Positions 32,378 through 41,416 of a stretch of DNA of 64,000 nt are shown one piece after another. The DNA is from Halobacillus litoralis (GTDB lineage Bacteria; Bacillota; Bacilli; Bacillales; Halobacillaceae): assembly GCF_020171725.1 (NCBI RefSeq), contig NZ_JAIVAJ010000002.1:1-64000 (forward strand). Reading direction: 5' to 3'. A program made the position numbers and the translations under genes. How positions within the stretch are numbered: the first letter of the stretch is position 1; every line of letters starts with the position of its first letter. The notes below the pieces were generated by a model. That model had not been told where the DNA came from and did no database searches. It worked only from the letters and a program-made list of their open reading frames with translations.

Positions 32378-33691
32378 ATGGCTACAAAGCATGAACAGAT
32401 CCTACAGCATATTGAATCGTTAGCCGTTGGTAGTAAGATTTCGGTGCGTGGAATTGCGAAGGCTTTAAATGTAAGTGAAGGAACGGCCTATCGTGCCATC
32501 AAGGAAGCGGAGAATCAGAACCTTGTTAGTACGATGGAGCGAGTAGGAACAATCCGGATTGAAAAAAAGAAAAAAGAAAACATTGAAAGACTGACATTCG
32601 CAGAAATATTGAATATTGTGGATGGACAAGTCCTCGGCGGACGAGAAGGTCTTTATAAGACGCTGGGTAAGTTCGTCATCGGTGCGATGAAATTAGATGC
32701 GATGATGAGGTACACAGAGGCGGGGTCCCTCCTGATTGTGGGGAACCGCACGAATGCTCATGAACTGGCTGTCCAGGAAGGCGCGGCTGTTTTGATAACC
32801 GGTGGCTTTGACACGAATGAGACTGTCAAACAACTGGCTGACGAGAAGAAGCTGCCTGTCATTTCGACGAGCTACGATACGTTCACAGTGGCTACCATGA
32901 TCAACCGGGCGATTTACGACCAATTGATAAAAAAAGAAATCGTACTCGTAGATGACATTTACACACCTTTTGCGGATTCGAAATATTTAAAAACGACAGA
33001 CACGGTCCAGAAATGGTATGACTACAATTCTGAAACGAAGCATAACCGGTATCCGGTGGTCGATCTTCATAACCGTGTGGTTGGAATCGTCACCTCCAAA
33101 GATGTGATCGCAAAAGATCCTGGCGTACGAATTGATAAAGTGATGACCAAGAATCCGATGACGGTGAATACCACCACTTCTCTCGCCAACGCTGCTCATG
33201 TGATGGTTTGGGAAGGTATCGAGCTGATGCCGGTCGTTGATTCTTCTCATCATTTGCAGGGGATTATTTCAAGGCAGGATGTGTTAAAAGCTCTCCAGCA
33301 CATTCAAAGGCAGCCGCAGGTCGGTGAAACCATTGATGATTTAGCGACGAAGCAGCTAGAGATTGTAGAAACGTCAGGACGCTCTCATCATTTAAGATCC
33401 AAGGTCACACCTCAAATGACGAACCAGCTTGGAACGATGTCTTACGGCGTGTTCACGACGTTAATCACGGAAGCTACCAGTCGGCTCTTGCAGAAGCATA
33501 AAAAGGGAGATTTGGTCGTCGAGAATATTTCCGTCTACTTTATCAAGCCCGTTCAGCTCGAGAGTGAAATTGATTTGTATCCTCAAATATTAGAGGTCGG
33601 ACGTAAGTTTGCCAAGGTCGAGATTGAAGTGCACCACGAAGGAGCCATCGTCGGAAAAGCGCTTCTTATGGCACAACTGATTGACCGTTAA
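32378..33691 (+). CDS. ytoI: CBS-domain regulator YtoI
   Basis: 437 residues in four parts. A winged helix-turn-helix at the N-terminus (KISVRGIAKALNVSEGTAYR) is followed by a DRTGG-like domain (about 75-180), a pair of CBS domains (about 195-310) that usually bind adenine nucleotides, and a C-terminal hot-dog thioesterase-like domain (about 335-437). The mix suggests a DNA-binding sensor of a nucleotide or acyl-CoA; function is not established. The start ATG at 32378 gives the family start MATKHEQIL; the upstream in-frame TTG lacks a site. It converges on ytpI with repeat element copy B between. Confidence 0.93.
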   Translation: MATKHEQILQHIESLAVGSKISVRGIAKALNVSEGTAYRAIKEAENQNLVSTMERVGTIRIEKKKKENIERLTFAEILNIVDGQVLGGREGLYKTLGKFVIGAMKLDAMMRYTEAGSLLIVGNRTNAHELAVQEGAAVLITGGFDTNETVKQLADEKKLPVISTSYDTFTVATMINRAIYDQLIKKEIVLVDDIYTPFADSKYLKTTDTVQKWYDYNSETKHNRYPVVDLHNRVVGIVTSKDVIAKDPGVRIDKVMTKNPMTVNTTTSLANAAHVMVWEGIELMPVVDSSHHLQGIISRQDVLKALQHIQRQPQVGETIDDLATKQLEIVETSGRSHHLRSKVTPQMTNQLGTMSYGVFTTLITEATSRLLQKHKKGDLVVENISVYFIKPVQLESEIDLYPQILEVGRKFAKVEIEVHHEGAIVGKALLMAQLIDR

Positions 33692-33714
33692 TATCATATC
33701 TCGTATCTTAAGAA

Positions 33715-33745
33715 AAGGGCTGTTACTTCTATGAGTAACAGCCCT
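33715..33745. terminator. ytoI terminator stem, left copy of a 31-bp duplication
   Basis: AAGGGCTGTTACT / AGTAACAGCCCT stem. The 31 bases are identical to 34229-34259. The left copy has lost its T-run: the repeat element starts directly after the stem. Confidence 0.9.
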
Positions 33746-34228
33746 GCAGGATGTCGAGAAAGTCCTATCGGTTCTCATAAAGTTTGAAAAGCGGTGTTGG
33801 CGAAACAACTCGCTTTCCGTGGGCGTCCGCTGAGTCTCCTCGCTCCCTTCGATCGCTGCGGGGTCTCATCTGTACTCTGCTCCCACAGGAGTCTCGCTGT
33901 TTCGCCAACACCTTTATCAAGGGGAGACGGAACCTCTTATGCTATCATCTGGAAAAGGCGATGATTACTCTGAATCGTCTCTACTTATCGCCGCTCGGTT
34001 CTGGACCCACTGTTATGGCAAAGTGGGGTGGAAAATGGCGAGACTCCAGCGGGATGCACGGACAACGGCGAGATCGAACCCAAAGGAACAAGGATGTTCG
34101 AACTAAAACCGCCAAGTCGTTTGGCAACGTCGAACGACCCAACGTCCTGTTGGGCCGCCGCCGGAAAGCGAGTTATTTTCCACCCCACGCTCCACTGTAT
34201 CTCATCCAGAACCTTTCTCAACACCCAG
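33746..34228. mobile_element. Terminator-associated repeat element, copy B
   Basis: This 483-bp second copy of the element also lies at 22536-22985. Module 1 arms are GGTGTTGGCGAAACA (33793) and TGTTTCGCCAACACC (33898). Module 2 arms are GTGGGGTGGAAAAT (34023) and ATTTTCCACCCCAC (34175). The linker between modules and the inside of module 2 have diverged from copy A. Ends are inverted: TGTCGAGAAAG at the left and CTTTCTCAACA at the right. Open frames across it have no ribosome site and are not real genes. Insertion between convergent ytoI and ytpI with duplicated terminator stems mirrors copy A. Confidence 0.8.
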
Positions 34229-34263
34229 AAGGGCTGTTACTTCTATGAGTAACAGCCCTTTTC
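34229..34263. terminator. ytpI/ytoI terminator, right copy of the 31-bp duplication
   Basis: Same stem as 33715-33745, here with its TTTT flank, placing the intact original terminator at this end. It serves the minus-strand ytpI only if that strand's A-rich side suffices. Confidence 0.88.
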
Positions 34264-34277
34264 TAACGGTTCTATAG

Positions 34278-34571
34278 TCAAGTTGTGCGGTGTTTTTGGT
34301 ATTCCCCTTTATAGTGGTTCATGGCCTTCCAGCCTGTGATGGCTTGATAGCCGCCCAGAAGGATGAAGGCAAGACCGATAAATAGGGAAAGCTGTGTTTG
34401 GTAGAATAAGTACTGGTTGATTCCCCAGAAGAAGATGAACGCCCCTAGACAGATTTTAGCCTTGCTGTTCGTGAAGTCTTGTACCAAAGGGTCGTTTGTT
34501 CGGGTGATCATGACTTTGTAGTAAATATATAGGACAAAAGAGAGTAAAATAAGAAACGCAAAGATTAGCAA
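34278..34571 (-). CDS. ytpI: YtpI-like integral membrane protein
   Basis: 97-residue protein with three hydrophobic helices (about 2-18, 40-55 and 60-80) and charged loops. It matches YtpI by size, hydrophobic pattern and location between ytoI and nrnA. Function unknown. TTG at 34571 follows AGGAG at nine bases. Its 3' end faces repeat element copy B. Confidence 0.85.
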   Translation of the reverse strand: MLIFAFLILLSFVLYIYYKVMITRTNDPLVQDFTNSKAKICLGAFIFFWGINQYLFYQTQLSLFIGLAFILLGGYQAITGWKAMNHYKGEYQKHRTT

Positions 34572-34691
34572 ATGAATCGACTCCTGCTACGTATGATTTT
34601 TCTCTCCTATTGTAGCTTGTTTTCAGCCATATGGCTACCTGTTGGAAAAAAACTATGTTTTAATGAGAGGTAGAACGAAAGGAGCAACGAT

Positions 34692-35639
34692 ATGACCAAA
34701 CAAGCGATTTTCAATAAAATTAAGCAATACGATACGATCATCATTCACCGTCACGTGCGTCCGGATCCAGATGCTTACGGTTCGCAGGCTGGTCTGGCTG
34801 AGATCATCCAATCCAATTACCCTGATAAAAACGTGTATATTACAGGAGAACATGATGCTTCCCTTGACTTCTTAGTTCAGATGGATGAAGTGCCCGACTC
34901 TGCGTTTGAAGGGGCGCTGGTCATCGTTTGTGATACAGCGAATCAGGCCCGCATTGACGACCAGAGATACAACCAAGGCAGTGAACTGATCAAAATCGAT
35001 CACCATCCGGTTGTAGATGAATATGGAGACATTCAATGGGTGGATACGAATGCAAGTTCAACGTGTGAAATGATCTATGGACTGTATCTACATATGAAAG
35101 AGGAAGGCACTGAACTTAGTGACCAGGCGGCACGGTTGATCTATGCCGGCATCGTCGGAGATACAGGACGGTTCCTTTTCCCTAGTACAACGACGAAGAC
35201 GCTTTCCTATGCATCGGAGCTTGTTCACTATAATTTCGATCGAAAGCTTTTGTATAACGAATTGTACAAAACACCGCTTCACGTTGCTAAATTGAAAGGG
35301 CACATCTTGCAAAATGTGTCGTTGGATGAGGCTGGGTCAGCTACAATCATCTTGTCGAAAGAAGTGTTGGAGGAATATGGTCTGACTGCTTCAGAGACGA
35401 GTCAACTGGTTGGGATTCTAGGAGATATCGAAGGGATTCTCGCCTGGGTCTTTTTTGTGGAAGAAGAAGAGAGCATTCGTGTACGGCTGCGCTCGAAGGG
35501 ACCGGTTATTAATAAAATTGCCGAAAATCACAATGGCGGCGGTCATCCTATGGCAGCTGGAGCTACAGCAGGGTCGTGGGAAGAGACAAAGGAGATTGCA
35601 GAAGAGCTTCGAGATGTTTGTAAATCTTATCAATCATAA
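34692..35639 (+). CDS. nrnA: Bifunctional oligoribonuclease and pAp phosphatase NrnA
   Basis: DHH/DHHA1-family enzyme of 315 residues that degrades short RNA oligomers and removes the 3' phosphate from pAp. Motifs: IIHRHVRPDPDAYGSQ (about 18-33), CDTAN, the DHH motif KIDHHP (about 99), and the DHHA1 GGGHPMAAGA (about 280). ATG at 34692 follows AAAGGAGC. It corresponds to ytqI of B. subtilis with the same neighbours (ytpI, ytrI, ytrH, dnaE). Confidence 0.96.
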   Translation: MTKQAIFNKIKQYDTIIIHRHVRPDPDAYGSQAGLAEIIQSNYPDKNVYITGEHDASLDFLVQMDEVPDSAFEGALVIVCDTANQARIDDQRYNQGSELIKIDHHPVVDEYGDIQWVDTNASSTCEMIYGLYLHMKEEGTELSDQAARLIYAGIVGDTGRFLFPSTTTKTLSYASELVHYNFDRKLLYNELYKTPLHVAKLKGHILQNVSLDEAGSATIILSKEVLEEYGLTASETSQLVGILGDIEGILAWVFFVEEEESIRVRLRSKGPVINKIAENHNGGGHPMAAGATAGSWEETKEIAEELRDVCKSYQS

Positions 35640-35643
35640 GGTG

Positions 35644-35677
35644 AAATGGTCCTGCTTCGACACAGGGCCATTTCCCT
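35644..35677. terminator. Hairpin between convergent nrnA and ytrI
   Basis: AAATGGTCCTG / CAGGGCCATTT stem directly after nrnA. No proper T-run on either strand, so termination strength is doubtful. Confidence 0.5.
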
Positions 35678-35688
35678 TATCCATAAGA

Positions 35689-36183
35689 TTAGGGGATCAG
35701 CTTAATTTCAAGATTCATGATGACCTCTTCTGTCACAATCAATCTTTTCACCGTTAGTTGATAGGTGAGTTGGTCTACAACGTAATCTTTATTTTCAACC
35801 GTAGAAATCACGAGGTCGATCTGATCTGCGACGGCCTGAACATTCTGACCATTGATTGACGACAATAAGTCCTTTACGAGAGAAGTCAGCTCGTGCTGGG
35901 TAAGCAAGTCGACCTCCAGCTTTTTGGCATTTGTATAGCTGATGACGACATCCCGTACCTTCAGCGGCTTTTCTTCACCTTTAGGTGGATTGTCGAGCAA
36001 ATGCTCATACTTCTTCTCGACTTCATTTAATTCAGCTGACAGACGGATATGTTCCTGCGTCATATTCTCTTGCTGCTGACCATGTATAATGAGAAAAAAA
36101 GTGTACCCGAGCATGGCTCCAAGTGCGATGCCTGCTAAAAAGCGGCGCCACTCTTTCCTTTTATACAAGGGAGGGATATGCAT
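35689..36183 (-). CDS. ytrI: Sporulation membrane protein YtrI
   Basis: 164 residues with a basic N-terminus, one transmembrane helix (about 16-36), a coiled coil (about 42-65) and an extracytoplasmic domain. In B. subtilis YtrI and YtrH are made in the mother cell under sigma-E and are needed for efficient sporulation. The ATG at 36183 overlaps the ytrH stop (TAATG), which indicates translational coupling; GAGGTG lies upstream. A longer frame starting inside ytrH is not needed. Confidence 0.88.
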   Translation of the reverse strand: MHIPPLYKRKEWRRFLAGIALGAMLGYTFFLIIHGQQQENMTQEHIRLSAELNEVEKKYEHLLDNPPKGEEKPLKVRDVVISYTNAKKLEVDLLTQHELTSLVKDLLSSINGQNVQAVADQIDLVISTVENKDYVVDQLTYQLTVKRLIVTEEVIMNLEIKLIP

Positions 36184-36515
36184 TATGTCACCTCTTCTCC
36201 AAGCAGCCATTCAAATAGAAGCAGAGCCGTTTTCACCCCGCCCATGGCTGATACGATGATCACAAGTTGTTTGAACACGTCAAAGGTAGAGCCGTCCAAG
36301 ATTCCTTTTTCAAAATTACTGATCGCATCGAACGTTCCTCCGATTGCAGCAACAATGGCCCATATGCGGAGTCCCTTCGCGATGCGGAACATGGCTGTCA
36401 ACGGAGCTTCTCCAGTCAAGTAACTTCCAATACTCCCAATGATTGTCCCACCGACGATGACCCCGAAAGCGATAAAGAAGCATTGTACGATCGACACAAT
36501 TAAGCGGTCCTCCAT
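36183..36515 (-). CDS. ytrH: Sporulation membrane protein YtrH
   Basis: 110-residue integral membrane protein with three or four hydrophobic helices and a Gly-rich first helix (FGVIVGGTIIGSIGSYL). Partner of YtrI in B. subtilis sporulation. It is the first gene of the ytrHI pair and is divergent from dnaE. A possible sigma-E-like promoter (ATA..GAATAATG) is present upstream on the minus strand, but the match is weak. Confidence 0.88.
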   Translation of the reverse strand: MEDRLIVSIVQCFFIAFGVIVGGTIIGSIGSYLTGEAPLTAMFRIAKGLRIWAIVAAIGGTFDAISNFEKGILDGSTFDVFKQLVIIVSAMGGVKTALLLFEWLLGEEVT

Positions 36516-36643
36516 CTTGTCCCTCTTTTCGCCAGAGAATGTGGTCCTGTTTACACATTATTCTAGTCCGACGTTTCTTATGCAGAAGGGTTTCTTATCC
36601 AGAGAGATGCCGCTATAATTTACATTGAAAGAAGGTGGAACCG

Positions 36644-39600
36644 ATGGCTTTTACTCACTTACAAGTAAAGAGTGGATACAGTTTAATGCAGAGTACTATA
36701 AAAATAGAAGAGTTAGCGGAAGAGGCCGGTCGTTTAGGGTATGGGGCTCTAGCTCTAACCGATCATGAAGTGATGCACGGTTCTGTCTCCTTCTATCAAG
36801 CTTGTCTTAAAGCAGGAATCAAACCGATCATCGGATTGGAGCTTTCCGTCCAGTACGAGCACGAACGTTTTCCTTGTCTTTTTATAGCTGAGAATAACGA
36901 AGGGTATCGGAATTTAATGAAGATCAGTTCCTGGATTCAAACGCAGGGAGTGACCCCAGAGCTTGCCCAACTAACGAAATACAGTCAAGGATTAATTGTT
37001 ATTGTAAAAACGTCTCAGACTATTTGGGCAGAGACGTTCGTTCAAGGACGCGAAATGCAGGTGTCCACTCACCTTGCAGAATGGCGTGAGGTGTTCGGAA
37101 ACGAAGATGTCTTCCTCGGGATTCAAGATGTGGACCTGCACGAGGAACGTCAAATCCATCGCCCTATGAAGGAATGGAGTATAAAAGAGGAAGTGCCGGT
37201 TGTCACACTCGGGGACGTTAAGTATTTACATAAAGAAGATGCTGAGGCGTTCGAGTGTCTTCAGGCGATAGAAAGCGGCAGCAGGGTTTCCGCAGGGACG
37301 CCCGCTAAAGGCCACGAATACTTGAAATCCGTAGACGAGATGGAAAGGTATTTCATAGACTGGTGGCCGGAAGCCCTGCAGGCGACTGAAGATATCCAAA
37401 AGCGATGCGAAGTCACAATCGACCTCGAGCAGCAACTGATTCCCGCCTATCCTACGCCGGAAGGGAAGGCGGCAGATGAGTATTTGGAGGAGTTATGTGT
37501 ACGTGCTTTGGACGACTATTCAGGTCAGAACAAAAAGCTTGCACATGATCGACTGAAACACGAGCTAAGTGTGATTCAATCGATGAGTTTCAGTGATTAC
37601 TTCTTGATTGTTTGGGACTTCATTGCTTATGCCAGAAAAGAGGGCATCCATGTCGGACCGGGGCGAGGGTCGGCGGCGGGCTCATTTGTCGCTTATCTCT
37701 TAGAAATTACGCAAGTCGATCCGCTGGAATACGACTTGTTATTTGAACGGTTCTTGAACCCTGAGCGTGTGAGTATGCCGGATATCGATATTGACTTCCC
37801 GGATCACCGAAGAGACGAGGTTATCCGATACGTGGCCGATAAGTATGGTAGACACCATGTCGCCCAAATCTGCACATTCGGTACTTTCGGGTCGAGAAGT
37901 GTACTAAGGGATTTGTTTAAAGCGATGAGCATTGATGATCAGGATGCGGCCTATATCCTGAAACAAATCCCGAAGAATTCCAACCTTTCCCTTGTCGAGA
38001 TTGTGAAAGATTCAGACTCGCTGAAAGAGTACATCAAAAAAGATGAAGCCTTGAAGCGGTTGTTCAGAGTAGCTGCGAAATTGGAAGGGCTTCCTCGTCA
38101 CGTCTCCACACACGCTGCAGGGGTGATCATCAGCGAGAAGCCTCTGATTCATTACACAGCGTTAATGAAGGGGCAGGGGAACGCTTACCTGACACAGTCA
38201 GCCATGAATGAGTTGGAAAGTGTCGGCCTACTGAAAGTCGACTTCCTGGGCCTTAGAAATCTGACTTTGCTGGAACGATTGGAACAAAAGCTGCAGCGGT
38301 ATGAAGACAGTTCGTTTCATATAGATGATATTCCGCTTCATGATGATCAAACATTCGAATTATTGAAGGAAGGGCGGACGAACGGGGTGTTTCAGCTTGA
38401 GTCCCAAGGAATGAAACAGGTGTTGCGGCGATTAGCGCCTTCTCACTTTGAAGATGTTGTAGCGGTCAATGCGCTGTATCGTCCGGGTCCGATGGAATAC
38501 ATCCAAACCTATGTGAACCGCAAGCATGAAAGAGAGAAGGTCGAGTACCCACACCCGGATATCAGCACAGTCTTAGAGCCTACATTCGGCGTGCTCGTTT
38601 ATCAAGAACAAATCATGCAGGTAGCACAGAAGGTGGCTGGCTATTCTTTAGGGCAGGCCGATATTTTGAGAAGGGCAGTCAGTAAGAAACAATCCGACAC
38701 ACTGGAGCAGCAGCGGAATGCTTTTATTAAAGGGAGTGTATCAAAAGGCTATACGGAGCAGGTTGCGAAGCAGTTGTTCGAGTGGATCGTGAAGTTCTCG
38801 AACTATGGGTTCAACCGCAGTCATGCGGTGGCTTACAGTGTCATTTCCTTTAAACTCGCTTATATAAAAGCTCATTACCCGACTTATTTTATAGCTGAGC
38901 TGATGAACGCAAACCTTGGTGATCAGGAAAAGGTCTCGATGTATATAAGGGAAGCGAGAGAGGCCGGTATTTTGGTGTCGCCCCCTAGTGTGAATAAGAG
39001 TGGTCTCGTAACGAAGGATGAGAACGGGGGAATCCGGCTCGGACTCGTTGCAATCAAAGGTATTGGTTTTCAAGCAGCGGAGGAAATCCTGCAAGAACGC
39101 AGGAATGCAAGGTTTCGTGGGTTGAATGATTTCTGTCTGAGGATTACTTCACAATCGATCAGCCGAAATGTCATCGAATCACTCATTATAGCCGGGGCAT
39201 TTGATGAATTCGACACCAATCGTGCAAGGCTTTTGGCAAGTGTCGATCAGGCACTGGAGCAGGGCGAGCTCTTTAAGGAGTTTCAAGACCAGCCTGAGCT
39301 CTTCAGCGAAGACTTTGGTATGGGAGAAGCCATCGATATTGAGCCTTTTCCACCGCTTAAGAAACTGGCGATGGAGAAAGATGTGCTCGGGAGTTACCTG
39401 TCGGATCACCCGCTGCAGGAGTTTAGAACGTCTCTTGAGCAAGGTGGTTTTCTTCCTATACGAAAGAGCATTGAGAAATTGAATCAGAAGGTGAAGATCG
39501 CAGCTGTCATTGAATCAATCAAAGAGATTCGGACGAAGCGTGGAGAGTCGATGGCATTTGTCAATCTGAACGATGAGAATGGGGAAGTAGATGCTGTTAT

Positions 39601-39967
39601 TTTCCCGGACGTTTACCGAGAAGTGCGCTCTTGGATGAACGAACAGATCCTTGTAATGATACAAGGGAAAGTCGAAGAAAGAAGAGGGAGCGCGCAGCTG
39701 ATCATTCAATCCATCCAACGTTTTGAAGAGCGTGACTCGACTTCATCGAATCAAAGGTTGTTTGTGAAAGTGCAGGCAGACCAGGAAACGGAATCTGTTG
39801 ACCACCTAAGGAAATTGGCACGGTATTTCCCGGGAAATACACCAATCGTCATATTTCGAGCGGAGGACCGAAAAACGTATCAGCTCGAAGACGGCGTAAC
39901 GGTAAGTGACGACTTGATGAAGAAAATGCATCAATTTTTCGCTGAGGACTCTGTCGTTCTCCGCTGA
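36644..39967 (+). CDS. dnaE: DNA polymerase III alpha subunit DnaE
   Basis: Replicative polymerase of 1107 residues, the DnaE type that in Bacillus extends RNA primers on the lagging strand before PolC takes over. It has an N-terminal PHP domain (THLQVKSGYSLM; LTDHEVMHG), a polymerase core with catalytic MPDIDIDFPDHRR (about residue 375) and GPGRGSAAGS, a helix-hairpin-helix region, and a C-terminal OB fold (about 960-1040). There is no proofreading domain. ATG at 36644 is six bases after GAAGGTGG. A TATAAT at 36614 may be its -10. Confidence 0.97.
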   Translation: MAFTHLQVKSGYSLMQSTIKIEELAEEAGRLGYGALALTDHEVMHGSVSFYQACLKAGIKPIIGLELSVQYEHERFPCLFIAENNEGYRNLMKISSWIQTQGVTPELAQLTKYSQGLIVIVKTSQTIWAETFVQGREMQVSTHLAEWREVFGNEDVFLGIQDVDLHEERQIHRPMKEWSIKEEVPVVTLGDVKYLHKEDAEAFECLQAIESGSRVSAGTPAKGHEYLKSVDEMERYFIDWWPEALQATEDIQKRCEVTIDLEQQLIPAYPTPEGKAADEYLEELCVRALDDYSGQNKKLAHDRLKHELSVIQSMSFSDYFLIVWDFIAYARKEGIHVGPGRGSAAGSFVAYLLEITQVDPLEYDLLFERFLNPERVSMPDIDIDFPDHRRDEVIRYVADKYGRHHVAQICTFGTFGSRSVLRDLFKAMSIDDQDAAYILKQIPKNSNLSLVEIVKDSDSLKEYIKKDEALKRLFRVAAKLEGLPRHVSTHAAGVIISEKPLIHYTALMKGQGNAYLTQSAMNELESVGLLKVDFLGLRNLTLLERLEQKLQRYEDSSFHIDDIPLHDDQTFELLKEGRTNGVFQLESQGMKQVLRRLAPSHFEDVVAVNALYRPGPMEYIQTYVNRKHEREKVEYPHPDISTVLEPTFGVLVYQEQIMQVAQKVAGYSLGQADILRRAVSKKQSDTLEQQRNAFIKGSVSKGYTEQVAKQLFEWIVKFSNYGFNRSHAVAYSVISFKLAYIKAHYPTYFIAELMNANLGDQEKVSMYIREAREAGILVSPPSVNKSGLVTKDENGGIRLGLVAIKGIGFQAAEEILQERRNARFRGLNDFCLRITSQSISRNVIESLIIAGAFDEFDTNRARLLASVDQALEQGELFKEFQDQPELFSEDFGMGEAIDIEPFPPLKKLAMEKDVLGSYLSDHPLQEFRTSLEQGGFLPIRKSIEKLNQKVKIAAVIESIKEIRTKRGESMAFVNLNDENGEVDAVIFPDVYREVRSWMNEQILVMIQGKVEERRGSAQLIIQSIQRFEERDSTSSNQRLFVKVQADQETESVDHLRKLARYFPGNTPIVIFRAEDRKTYQLEDGVTVSDDLMKKMHQFFAEDSVVLR

Positions 39968-40002
39968 CAATTGAAAAAGCTCAGTCCACATTTTTGTATT
40001 TC

Positions 40003-40030
40003 TTTACACTGAAAAACCATCTGTTATAAT
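40003..40030 (+). promoter_or_regulatory. Sigma-A promoter of ytsJ
   Basis: TTTACA (40003-40008), 16-base spacer, TATAAT (40025-40030) with TGT extension. Transcription would start near 40037. Confidence 0.78.
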
Positions 40031-40042
40031 AAAGGAGTTCAC

Positions 40043-40057
40043 GGTGGTCAGACCACC
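40043..40057. promoter_or_regulatory. Putative FadR/GntR operator downstream of the ytsJ promoter
   Basis: GGTGGTC-A-GACCACC is a perfect 15-bp palindrome. Its core TGGTCAGACCA fits the FadR-subfamily GntR operator pattern (TNGTNNNACNA) and resembles E. coli FadR sites. It lies at about +6 to +20, where a bound repressor would block transcription. A FadR-type regulator is encoded in the same cluster at 41417-42034. Confidence 0.65.
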
Positions 40058-40100
40058 TAAGTACGGCTTATATTTCATTGATTAAAAGGAGCGTGTCGTC

Positions 40101-41339
40101 GTGTCGAATTTGAGAGATGAAGCACTTCATATACACAGAGTGAACAAGGGGAAATTGGAAACAACTTCGAAAGTACCTGTACGTAATGCAAAAGATTTGA
40201 GTTTAGCTTATTCCCCAGGGGTGGCTGAGCCTTGTAAAGAAATCTATGACCATAAAGAAACGGTCTATGATTATACGATGAAGGGGAATATGGTCGCCGT
40301 CGTGAGCGATGGTTCTGCTGTGTTGGGCCTTGGTAATATTGGTCCTGAAGCGGCTCTCCCAGTGATGGAAGGGAAGGCTGCTCTGTTCAAAAGTTTTGCC
40401 GGAGTCGACGCGTTCCCGATTTGTTTAAACACACGAGACGTTGATCAAATTGTACAGACGGTCAAGCTGATGGAGCCGACATTCGGAGGGGTAAACCTTG
40501 AGGATATCGCTGCACCGAACTGCTTTATTATAGAAGATCGTCTGAAGAAGGAAACGAATATTCCCATCTTTCATGATGACCAACACGGTACAGCGATCGT
40601 AACCGTTGCGGGCTTAATGAATGCCTTGAAGCTGACAGGGAAGTCCTGGTCGGATATCAAGGTGGTAGCAAACGGAGCGGGCGCCGCAGGAATTGCCATT
40701 ATTAAACTTTTATATCATTTCGGCGTTCGTGACATCATCATGTGTGATTCGAAAGGTGCGATTTTTGAAGGTCGCGATTATGGAATGAACGAAGTCAAAG
40801 ATGAGATTGCCAGAATTACGAATAAAGATCGTGTAGAAGGCAAGTTGGATGACGTGATGGAAGGCGCAGACGTATTCATCGGAGTGTCAGTCGGAGGATT
40901 ATTGTCAAAAGAAGATGTTGAAAAGATGAACGATGACCCGATTATCTTTGCCATGGCAAACCCTGAACCGGAGATCATGCCGGAAGATGCGAAGAGCGCA
41001 GGTGCTCGTGTAATCGGTACAGGACGTTCTGATTTTCCGAACCAAGTCAATAATGTACTAGCTTTCCCTGGTATTTTCAGAGGTGCTCTGGATGTAAGAG
41101 CGACACGCATCAATGAAAAAATGAAAATTGCCGCAGCCGAAGCGATTGCCTCTCTTGTAAGTGAGGAAGAACTAAGTGATGACTATGTGATCCCGGCTCC
41201 GTTCGATTCCAGAGTAGCTCCAGCTGTTGCAGCAAGTGTTGCAAAAGCAGCCATGGAATCAGGGGTTGCGCGCCATCACGTCGACCCTGAGGAAGTAGCA
41301 GAGAAAACCCGTCAGTTAACGATGATTGACGAAGATTGA
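40101..41339 (+). CDS. ytsJ: Malic enzyme (NADP-dependent, YtsJ type)
   Basis: Oxidative decarboxylation of malate to pyruvate with formation of NADPH. The 412 residues show YSPGVAEPC (about 35), [12 protein letters not shown] (about 155-166) and the Rossmann motif [12 protein letters not shown] (about 192). It is the short bacterial type without the phosphotransacetylase extension. GTG at 40101 follows AAAGGAGCG. In B. subtilis YtsJ is the main NADPH-balancing malic enzyme. Here it leads a likely operon with a FadR-type regulator and accDA, linking NADPH supply to fatty acid synthesis. Confidence 0.94.
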   Translation: MSNLRDEALHIHRVNKGKLETTSKVPVRNAKDLSLAYSPGVAEPCKEIYDHKETVYDYTMKGNMVAVVSDGSAVLGLGNIGPEAALPVMEGKAALFKSFAGVDAFPICLNTRDVDQIVQTVKLMEPTFGGVNLEDIAAPNCFIIEDRLKKETNIPIFHDDQHGTAIVTVAGLMNALKLTGKSWSDIKVVANGAGAAGIAIIKLLYHFGVRDIIMCDSKGAIFEGRDYGMNEVKDEIARITNKDRVEGKLDDVMEGADVFIGVSVGGLLSKEDVEKMNDDPIIFAMANPEPEIMPEDAKSAGARVIGTGRSDFPNQVNNVLAFPGIFRGALDVRATRINEKMKIAAAEAIASLVSEEELSDDYVIPAPFDSRVAPAVAASVAKAAMESGVARHHVDPEEVAEKTRQLTMIDED

Positions 41340-41416
41340 ATTCAGTACACAGGAGAATAGGGCGCCATCCCTTCCTCCTTACATAACGGAAGGTTTGTCC
41401 AACGGAGGTGCGTTTC

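Noticed and set aside
33784..34248. Open frame of 154 residues across repeat element copy B
   Set aside because: It runs through the palindromic modules, has no ribosome site, resembles no protein, and the equivalent frame is broken in copy A.
36183..36558. Plus-strand frames opposite ytrH and ytrI
   Set aside because: Shadows; the ytrH/ytrI pair on the minus strand has start-stop overlap, good ribosome sites and conserved synteny.
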